From an uncultured Clostridia bacterium (lineage in GTDB: Bacteria > Bacillota > Clostridia > Christensenellales > Aristaeellaceae): 14,716 bases of DNA. A program made the position numbers and the translations under genes. The notes beneath the pieces are model-generated. The model searched no databases. It was not told the origin of the DNA and saw only the letters and a program-made list of their open reading frames with translations. Of the stretch, positions 7,116-14,716 are shown piece by piece (position 1 is the stretch's first letter; each line of letters begins with the position of its first letter). The stretch lies in NCBI GenBank assembly GCA_937934775.1, contig CALGYL010000091.1, forward strand, positions 1-14,716, read 5' to 3'.

Positions 7116-7301
7116 TACCAAGTAAAAATATGAATGACTCCAAAGGAATGAGAGATTTTTGATGCAGAACAAGGAGCTGGAACAAGGCGACCCTTCGGGA
7201 TACGCCTTTGGCGTGAAACGCAACGCTACGCTGAGCGGAGGGCGACAAAGTTCTGCGCGAAAAGATTCAGTCAAACGAGGAATTCATATTTTGGATTGGT
7301 A
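7116..7301. mobile_element. MITE-like inverted-repeat element, copy A
   Basis: This is a 186-bp non-coding element with ends TACCAA...TTGGTA, flanked by TGA at 7113-7115 and 7302-7304 (3-bp target duplication). The arms (about 25 bases, 20 paired) have a 3-base internal loop: TACCAA, loop, AAAATATGAAT, then CTC, each with its complement on the far side. Inside, GATGCAGAACAAGGAGC (7161-7177) and a 41-base block (7225-7265) are shared with copy B, the latter at 38 of 41 positions. GCAGAAC (7164-7170) and GTTCTGC (7250-7256) form an inner stem. The centre (about 7186-7224) is longer than in copy B and holds small GC hairpins. It contains no transposase, so any movement would need an enzyme supplied from elsewhere. 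Confidence 0.8.
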
Positions 7302-7392
7302 TGAGATACCTTTGGCAGGTGTGATGCGGTAGAATGGCTGCATGCAAGAAGGGCAGTCAAGGCGGAGAACGACTGGAGAATTCTTCTGTCTC

Positions 7393-8607
7393 CTACGGCT
7401 GCGGGTGTGCCTCCATGTATTTATCGGCACTGTTTTGCGCGTCGGCGCGGATGTTGTAGTAGCTAAATAGGTAATCATAGGAGTGATAGACGCCTGTCGG
7501 CCAGCCCGGTAAGGTATACTTTTCGACGTCAACCGACTTGCACACAACCACGCCCCTGGCAAGGTCAACCTGCGCGGAAGCAAGGTGCTTAACCGGCGTC
7601 AAGTCTGACACCGCGGCTGTAATCAGCGTGATCGAACCCGCATTGTCCTCCTTGGGCGCTTCGTATCCGACAGGGTCCAGGTGATCGGATTGATCGCAAT
7701 CGCGCCTGGACGCACGACCGGGCTTTTTGTATCGCCTTCCGACTCGGTATTATACGATATGATAACACCGGTATCGTCGGGACCTGACGCGAATCTCAAA
7801 GGAGAATCCAGCGTGAGATAATCCTGTGCAACGGAAAACCCGATCACGTAAGCGGCAACCATCCTGTCGAGCATTTCCGGCCGGTCCTTGATCTCCAACA
7901 GGACGAAGAACAGCACATTGGATCCTTGGGAATGTCCAGCCAGGATAAAGGGCAGCCCATTGTTGTAGTGATCAAGGTAGGAATTGAACGCGGCAATCCC
8001 GTCCGCGGCAGGAATCTCCTGGATTGCTTCATCCTGTTGCTCGATGGAGGTCATGCTCAAAACATACGTCGCGTCGGCCTGCCGGTAATAGGGCGCATAG
8101 ATGTTGCCAACCGGCAGAAACGCGGCCGCCTGCCTGTTGAAAGCCCCGCTCGCGCCTTTTATCATGGAGACATTGTCCACCGCGCAATAATCGGAACCGT
8201 CAGAGCCTTTTTGATAAGTCGCCGGATAGAGGTAGAAAATATCGACGGGTTTACTGCCGGAAGTATCCGCCGTCAGCCAGTTGCCGGGCTTTGAATAGTC
8301 GGTAACATTCTGAGCGTCGTCCGGGGCCGACGGCGCAGCCTCGTCCGCCTTTGCATTCAACGAGCCCAGCGCGACGTTCCCTGAAAAGAGGCCTTATACT
8401 AAAGGAAAACATTAACCACTCCAAAGCGCCAAGGGGTTTTCGATGCAGAACAAGGAGCCGAAGCGAGGCGTAGCAGCGCTACGTTGAGCGGAGAGCGACA
8501 CAGTTCTGCGCGAAAAGAACCAGCGCAACGAGTGATTAATGTTTGGAGTTAGTATTAAGCGTTACGCAGAAGAGTAAGGCGGAAACGATCCAGATCCTCT
8601 TTTTCAT
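7393..8607 (-). pseudogene. DUF3089 alpha/beta-hydrolase gene, disrupted
   Basis: These are remnants of an exported DUF3089-family hydrolase. ATG 8607, with an AGGGGGGAAG ribosome binding site, starts a signal peptide (MKKRIWIVSALLFCVTL) that is broken by the inverted-repeat element at 8397-8554. Beyond the element the frame resumes with the end of a signal peptide (LFSGNVALGSLNAKA) and the mature protein: SKPGNWL, DIFYLYPATYQ, and the nucleophile elbow AGHSQGSN with the catalytic Ser. After ITWTLSDTK the frame shifts near 7659, where one C/G pair appears lost. The shifted frame continues with APKEDNAGSITLITA and the conserved C-terminal GVYHSYDYLFSYYNIRADAQ, with the likely catalytic His, to TAG at 7393-7395. 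Removing the element plus one TSD leaves the signal-peptide frame off by two bases, so a further indel is likely. A fragment of about 245 residues could still be translated from TTG 8360, but it would lack the signal and the C-terminus. Confidence 0.85.
8397..8554. mobile_element. MITE-like inverted-repeat element, copy B (inside the DUF3089 gene)
   Basis: This is a 158-bp element in the same orientation as copy A, with ends TACTAA...TTAGTA, flanked by TTA at 8394-8396 and 8555-8557. The arms pair at 20 of 25 positions with a 4-base internal loop (TACTAA, loop, AAACATTAA, CACTC). It shares GATGCAGAACAAGGAGC (8442-8458) and the 41-base block at 8478-8518 with copy A, and the inner pair GCAGAAC (8445-8451) / GTTCTGC (8503-8509). 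The centre contains a CGTAGC/GCTACG hairpin. Its position between the two halves of a signal-peptide sequence shows it arrived by insertion. Confidence 0.85.
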
Positions 8608-8639
8608 GAGCTTCCCCCCTGTTGTGCATAGATAGCAGC

Positions 8640-8668
8640 ATCATAATGCGGAAACTATTATTCGTCAA
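8640..8668 (-). promoter_or_regulatory. Promoter of the DUF3089 pseudogene
   Basis: On the minus strand TTGACG (8663-8668), a 17-base spacer and TATGAT (8640-8645) lie about 32 bases ahead of ATG 8607. The match to the housekeeping consensus is near perfect, so the broken gene is probably still transcribed. Confidence 0.8.
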
Positions 8669-8686
8669 CCGCTGGAATCGCGCGCG

Positions 8687-9232
8687 TTAACATTTTTTCC
8701 AAAACAGTCCCTTTGCGTTCCGGTCGAGGGAGGGGCAGCGCAGAATGAGGAGGTATTCTTCCAACGCCGCGAGGCTCGCGATGGCGCAGCCAATCGCGGC
8801 TGGCGCAGCCAATCCCCACACAGGAATCAGCAGCGGCATCAGGAACAGCACCGCGCCCGCCATTTTGTTGGCAATGGTATGCAGGAATGAAAGCGCGCGA
8901 AACCGGACCCAGCCTGTTCCAAGCGAGACGAAGCGAATTACCGCGATCCCGAGAACCCAGAAGAGCATCCACCGCTGCCAGGGCAGCGCCGGGATCAGGG
9001 TCAGCATCGCCACGGCGATGAACACAAAATCCGCCACGCTGTCCAGCGCCGCGCCCCGAGCGGTGGCACAGTGCAATCTCCGGGCGACGAAACCATCCAG
9101 CACGTCGGTAAGCCCGCAGAAGGCGTACAGCGTGAAAAACGCGGCGGAAAGCGGCGGCGTCAACAGGAGAAGCGCCGCGAAGATCATCCGAAGAACCGTC
9201 AGAATGTTTGGAATGTGCCGGATGGATCTCAC
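8687..9232 (-). CDS. CDP-alcohol phosphatidyltransferase family protein
   Basis: This is a 181-residue membrane enzyme of phospholipid synthesis that transfers a phosphatidyl group from CDP-diacylglycerol to an alcohol. The family signature is complete: D43, D46-G47, A50-R51, G60, D64 and D68 in the exact D-x2-DG-x2-AR-x8-G-x3-D-x3-D spacing. About five to six hydrophobic helices cover the rest (14-41, 69-84, 89-103, and 120-155). Length and start (RSIRHIPNILTVLR) fit the PgsA (phosphatidylglycerophosphate synthase) group, but the acceptor alcohol cannot be read from sequence. The start is uncertain: GTG 9232 lies inside the perfect Shine-Dalgarno GGAGGTGA, and no ATG or TTG occurs at normal spacing after it. 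The next in-frame ATG (residue 16) would cut the first helix. It lies 60 bases after the sensor kinase stop and may be read through from the copper operon. Confidence 0.87.
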   Translation of the reverse strand: MRSIRHIPNILTVLRMIFAALLLLTPPLSAAFFTLYAFCGLTDVLDGFVARRLHCATARGAALDSVADFVFIAVAMLTLIPALPWQRWMLFWVLGIAVIRFVSLGTGWVRFRALSFLHTIANKMAGAVLFLMPLLIPVWGLAAPAAIGCAIASLAALEEYLLILRCPSLDRNAKGLFWKKC

Positions 9233-9292
9233 CTCCCCCGGTGTATCACATGGACCCCCTGACGTTACAAGCCATGCCCGGCCTTTAACGGC

Positions 9293-10714
9293 TCAGGTCT
9301 CTTCGCGCGGTATTTTCGGCGCGGCGGGCAGCTTTACGATGAAGCGGCTGCCATGGCCCTCCTCGCTTCGCGCTTCCACCGTGCCGCCGTGGGCGCGCAC
9401 GATCGACCGGACGATCGCAAGGCCGATGCCCGCGCCACCGGTTTTCCGGTTTCTGGATGCGTCGACGCGGTAAAACCGCTCAAAGAGAAGCGGCAGCGCG
9501 TCCTTCGGGATGCCGCTACCGTCGTCCTCCACTTCGATAAGCGCCCAATCCCCCTCCGTGCGGATTAAGACGCGAACGTGCCCGCCATCCGGAGTATATT
9601 TGACGGCGTTAGAAATCAGGTTGGTCAATACCTGATGCAGCCGCGCCCCGTCGCCCCATGCCACGGCAGCGCCTGCGACGGTGTATGTCAACCGCTTTTT
9701 TGCGAACTCCAGTTCAAACTTCCGCCCAGCCTCCCAGGCCAGCTCGTTCAAATCCACCGCCCGCAATTCCAGCTTCATATCGCCGCTCTCGGCGTCCGCG
9801 AGCTTTTCCAGATCGGAAACCAGCCCGGTGAGCCGGGTAAGCTCCTCCTGTAGACTGGCAAGGCGCTCCTGCGTCGGCTCCCATACGCCGTCGATCATCG
9901 CTTCCAAATGGGCCGCAGCCGCCGCCAGCGGCGTTCGAAGCTCGTGGGCCACATCTCCGGTCAGCCGCCTGCGCAGAGTCTCCTGCGCGCCGAGCGCCGC
10001 CGCCAGCGCGTTGACGGACTCCACCAATTCGGAAATCTCCCGGCTGCCGGTTGCGCCTTCGAAGTGAACCTGGTAATCGCCGCTTGCGATCTGCCCGGCG
10101 ATGCCCGCCGTTTTCACGATGGGCCTGGCGATGCGCATCGCCAGGAGCGCGCCCACGCCCACCGCGAACAAAAGCGCGACGCCCGCCGTGATGCCCAGCG
10201 CCGCGTTGAGCGTCGTCACGAACGCGAAGTCGTTCTCAGTGAAGAAGAACGGCCCGTAGTAGCTGATTGCAACCGTCCCGATATCCTGCCCGTCTTGGAT
10301 GAGCGTGCGCCGCTCGGACACCATTTTGCCGCCCGCGGCGCTGCGCCAGTGGCTCATGCGCTCCGCGATTTCGTTCATAATGTTGCCGCACAGCGTCATG
10401 TCATGATGCTCAGCGTCCCATACGCTCTGCCCCGAAGCATCGTACACCTTGACGATGTAGCCGTTGTACAGCGCGTACATGCCGGCCGCGTGCACCAGCG
10501 TCTGGTTCCAGCCGGTTCCGGGCTCGTATTGCGCATCAAGGCCGCTCACGATGTCCTCGATGCGCTCCGCCTGCTGCCCCATCACATAGTTTTCAAACTG
10601 CTGCCCGATCAGGCTGTTGGCGAGAATGGCCGCAAGCCCCACCGTTGACAAGACAATCAGCGCAATCGACAGCGTCAATTGCGCGCGCAGGCTGAATTTC
10701 CTCTTATACGCCAC
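9293..10714 (-). CDS. Two-component sensor histidine kinase (probable copper/envelope sensor)
   Basis: This is a 473-residue membrane kinase. A first transmembrane helix (about 12-36) is followed by an extracytoplasmic loop (37-163), a second helix (about 165-192) and HAMP (about 193-245). The HisKA box has phospho-His257 (DVAHELRTPLAA). The ATPase domain has N box NLISNAVKYTPDGG (365-378), G1 DDGSGIP (397-403), F box LFERFYRVD (410-418) and G2 GGAGIGLAIV (426-435). All catalytic boxes are intact. The outer loop carries H103-H104-x-M106-x-x-C109, M113 and M120, residues suited to binding Cu+. That role is inferred from these residues and from the copA context. The GTG start at 10714 overlaps the response-regulator stop by 11 bases with only a weak GGGG upstream, so translation probably depends on coupling. 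Confidence 0.93.
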   Translation of the reverse strand: MAYKRKFSLRAQLTLSIALIVLSTVGLAAILANSLIGQQFENYVMGQQAERIEDIVSGLDAQYEPGTGWNQTLVHAAGMYALYNGYIVKVYDASGQSVWDAEHHDMTLCGNIMNEIAERMSHWRSAAGGKMVSERRTLIQDGQDIGTVAISYYGPFFFTENDFAFVTTLNAALGITAGVALLFAVGVGALLAMRIARPIVKTAGIAGQIASGDYQVHFEGATGSREISELVESVNALAAALGAQETLRRRLTGDVAHELRTPLAAAAAHLEAMIDGVWEPTQERLASLQEELTRLTGLVSDLEKLADAESGDMKLELRAVDLNELAWEAGRKFELEFAKKRLTYTVAGAAVAWGDGARLHQVLTNLISNAVKYTPDGGHVRVLIRTEGDWALIEVEDDGSGIPKDALPLLFERFYRVDASRNRKTGGAGIGLAIVRSIVRAHGGTVEARSEEGHGSRFIVKLPAAPKIPREET

Positions 10715-11405
10715 CGAATTTATACCCCGTTCCGTGGATGGTCAGGATGTAGGCGGGCGACTTGGGATCGTCCTCAATCTTCTGGCGCAGGTTTTTCACG
10801 TGGCTGTCGATGGCGCGGTCATAGCCGTCGTATTCGCCGCCCAGCGCCAGCTCCACCAGTTCCTCCCGGGTAAAAACCTTGCCCGGAACCCGGATCAGCG
10901 CCGACAGTATCTTCAACTCGCTGGGGGTCAGCGCCACGTCGCGCCCCGCCTTTTTGACGACGTTTTTTTCAAAGTCTACCATCAGATCGCCGCCCCGGAA
11001 GGACGCGCGCGCCGTCAACGGCACAATATCCCCGCCCGCGCGCCGCAAAACCGCCTCCACCCGCGCGGCCAGCGCCTTCAGGCTGAACGGCTTGGTCACA
11101 TAATCATCGGCGCCGATGCCAAGGCCGTTCAAAAGGCTCGCCTCATCGGATTTCGCGGTCAGCATGATGACCGGCACCCGGGAGATGTTCCGAAGTCGCC
11201 TGCAGACCTCCTCGCCCGGTATATCGGGCAGCATCAGGTCCAGAATAACCAGCGCGACATTCTCCCGTTCGAATGCCTCCAGCGCCTCCCGTCCGGACTC
11301 TGCCGCCAGCGCGCGGTAGCCCCGGCTGGCTAGGTAGGAGGCGACCACCTCCAGGATCTTGGGCTCGTCATCCACCACCATGATGGTGTGGGATTTTACG
11401 CGCAT
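10704..11405 (-). CDS. OmpR/PhoB-family response regulator
   Basis: This is a 233-residue DNA-binding response regulator. The receiver domain (about 6-123) has the acidic pair D12-D13, phospho-acceptor D56 (LVILDLMLPD), T83 and K105 (VTKPF). The C-terminal winged helix (about 135-233) ends with the classic SHVKNLRQKIEDD and ILTIHGTGYKFGG blocks. ATG 11405 is preceded by GCGGAGGGGG. The open frame extends 117 codons further upstream, but that part lies antisense-free inside the lipoprotein gene in another frame and is not coding for this protein. It is paired with the overlapping kinase. The copA-lipoprotein unit directly upstream is its likely target, by inference from location. Confidence 0.95.
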   Translation of the reverse strand: MRVKSHTIMVVDDEPKILEVVASYLASRGYRALAAESGREALEAFERENVALVILDLMLPDIPGEEVCRRLRNISRVPVIMLTAKSDEASLLNGLGIGADDYVTKPFSLKALAARVEAVLRRAGGDIVPLTARASFRGGDLMVDFEKNVVKKAGRDVALTPSELKILSALIRVPGKVFTREELVELALGGEYDGYDRAIDSHVKNLRQKIEDDPKSPAYILTIHGTGYKFGGV

Positions 11406-11454
11406 GGGGGCCCCCTCCGCCTGGAAATCCATTCCAAAAGGATAGAATTTAGAC

Positions 11455-11488
11455 GCGGGCGCTTCGAAAAAAGTTCGAAAGCGCCCGC
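11455..11488 (-). promoter_or_regulatory. Hairpin between the lipoprotein and response-regulator genes
   Basis: GCGGGCGCTT and CGAA arms (plus-strand 11455-11468 and 11474-11488) form a 14-bp stem with one bulged base and a 5-base loop, 12 bases after the lipoprotein stop. No T-run follows on the minus strand, so full intrinsic termination is unlikely. It may lower read-through from copA into the regulator genes, or stabilise the upstream mRNA. Confidence 0.5.
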
Positions 11489-11499
11489 AGACAGTGTGG

Positions 11500-12164
11500 T
11501 CAGACCGCCGGATCGGCATTCCCGCCCAGGTCAAAGGGTTTGAGAAGCCGGTAGACCTCGATCTTTGCGCCGTAGGCGTCCATGGTCTGAATCTGGGCGT
11601 AGGCCCAGCCTTCCACCGCCTCCGGCTTGAGTCCTGCCGCCTGGAGCGGCGCGGGGTCCAGCACATACACCATGTCCTTGTCGCTGTCGGACAGATCCTT
11701 CGTCCATTCGAACATGCCGCCGCCCAGCGCAAGGCCGAAGTGTCCCAGCGAGGCATGGAAGCCCAGCGCGTCGGGATGCCTGGCGATCAGCGCCCGATAG
11801 AGTTCCAGCGGCGTTTTTCCGCTCAACGTTCCCTCGCCCAAGTCCCGCCCCACGTACAGCTTGCCGCCTTCAAGGGCATACCCTTCCTGGAGTTTTTCAG
11901 GATCGAGCCCCGCCGCGATCAGGGGCGTGGCGTCCACTTCCAGCATCGCGTCCATCCCGCCGGACCAGTCGCTGTTCGCGACGAAACGTGCGCTGCCATC
12001 GGGCGCGGCGATGGAGAAGCCGCTCTCATCCTGAGAAACACCCTTCGGCAGGGCGGCAAGCACCTTCTCAAGCGCGGACACCGAGCCGGTGGCAATCACA
12101 TCCAGCGCGCAGCCGGAGAGCAGCGCGGCCAGAAGAACCGTCAATGCGATCAGAGAAACCTTTT

Positions 12165-12168
<4 letters not shown>
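11500..12168 (-). CDS. Lipoprotein of unknown function in the copper operon
   Basis: This 222-residue lipoprotein has a signal sequence MKKVSLIALTVLLAALLSGC with a textbook lipobox (LSGC, lipidated C20), so the mature protein sits on the outer face of the membrane. I know no family for the rest. Visible features are an imperfect internal repeat: D79-x-TPLIAAGLDPEKLQEGYA (79-98) against D171-x-APLQAAGLKPEAVEGWAY (171-190). Between them is a stretch with H131, H138, H143 and M152 spaced through hydrophobic and Gly-rich sequence, which could bind metal. ATG 12168 overlaps the copA stop as ATGA and has GGGAGG upstream, so it is translated with copA. Context suggests a role in copper handling (chaperone, buffer, or sensor partner). 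That is inference only. Confidence 0.85.
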
Positions 12169-14654
<2,486 letters not shown>

Positions 14655-14667
14655 GTGCGTTTCTCCT

Positions 14668-14695
14668 CGTATAATATAGTCGTTGTTTCTGTCAA
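14668..14695 (-). promoter_or_regulatory. Promoter of the copA operon
   Basis: A perfect TTGACA (plus-strand 14690-14695) is followed after 16 bases by TATACG (14668-14673). An overlapping better -10, TATTAT (14671-14676), stands only 13 bases away. The imperfect spacing/box combination suggests a promoter that needs an activator, consistent with control by the response regulator. I see no CsoR, CopY or CueR consensus. The window ends 21 bases upstream, so an operator further out would be missed. Confidence 0.6.
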
Positions 14696-14716
14696 GGGAA
14701 GGGTGGAGATTTGCGG

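Noticed and set aside
7298..7310. Short palindrome GGTAT-GAG-ATACC at the right edge of copy A
   Set aside because: It is five base pairs only and partly made of the element end plus its target duplication. No T-run, no clear role.
7284..7583. 99-codon minus-strand open frame over the 3' end of the hydrolase
   Set aside because: It is a third frame of the pseudogene 3' end extending into the inverted-repeat element, with no homology visible.
8397..8554. Possible integron attC site or retron/msr-like RNA
   Set aside because: The ends do not fit RYYYAAC/GTTRRRY core sites, there is no integrase or reverse transcriptase, and insertion with a 3-bp duplication fits a small transposable element better.
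9908..11333. Plus-strand open frames of about 240 codons opposite the kinase and regulator genes
   Set aside because: They are antisense frames without recognisable domains. The minus strand has intact kinase and regulator motifs.
11406..11756. 117-codon N-terminal extension of the response regulator
   Set aside because: It is out of frame with the lipoprotein gene it overlaps and reads as Arg/Trp/Pro-rich nonsense. ATG 11405 has a ribosome binding site and starts a normal-length regulator.
14655..14716. CsoR, CopY or CueR operator upstream of copA
   Set aside because: I see no TACAnnTGTA, no G-tract palindrome flanked by ATAC/GTAT, and no 19-bp-spaced MerR-type palindrome. Only 62 bases upstream are available, so absence is not final.

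Overview
The window reads as chromosomal DNA of a GC-rich Gram-positive anaerobe-type bacterium, most likely a clostridial Bacillota (Christensenellales/Oscillospirales-like). This placement is an inference. It rests on strong AGGAGG-type ribosome binding sites, housekeeping TTGACA/TATAAT promoters, a tRNA with encoded CCA, short Gram-positive style signal peptides, and the protein families present. All genes except the tRNA and the hypothetical gene just after it are on the minus strand. No phage, CRISPR array or integron is visible.

Region 1 (1-3000, minus) is a glycerol-3-phosphate / glycerophosphodiester uptake operon in the order ugpB (binding protein), ugpQ (glycerophosphodiesterase), ugpA (permease, cut by the window edge). 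ugpB is preceded by four TTTGAC-like hexamers at exact 11-base spacing, ten bases ahead of a TACAAT -10 box, which looks like a Pho-type operator. A 16-bp RNA hairpin separates ugpB from ugpQ. ugpQ and ugpA overlap as ATGA.

Region 2 (3010-5412, minus) is a three-gene unit: a WYL-domain HTH regulator, a GyrI-like small-molecule-binding protein, and a YoaP-type GNAT acetyltransferase with a C-terminal thioredoxin-like CxxC domain. The last two overlap by one base.

Region 3 (5413-7110) starts with AT-richer DNA (5413-5595) in which I see no gene. A consensus promoter, tRNA-Ala(CGC), a clean intrinsic terminator, and a plus-strand gene for an unrecognised exported protein follow.

Region 4 (7113-8668) is a decaying segment. 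It holds two copies of a short, long-armed inverted-repeat element (186 and 158 bp) with 3-bp TNA target duplications and arms that covary between copies. The second copy sits inside the signal-peptide region of a DUF3089 alpha/beta-hydrolase gene. That gene also has a -1 frameshift, yet keeps a near-perfect promoter.

Region 5 (8687-14716, minus) is a copper-homeostasis locus: copA (Cu+-exporting P1B ATPase), a lipoprotein of unknown function overlapping it as ATGA, an OmpR-type response regulator, its sensor kinase, and a CDP-alcohol phosphatidyltransferase. The kinase has His/Met/Cys-rich residues in its outer loop. Expression probably starts at a TTGACA promoter just upstream of copA. The likely logic is that the kinase senses metal outside the membrane, the regulator responds, and CopA exports Cu+. 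The lipoprotein is the undescribed part of this locus.
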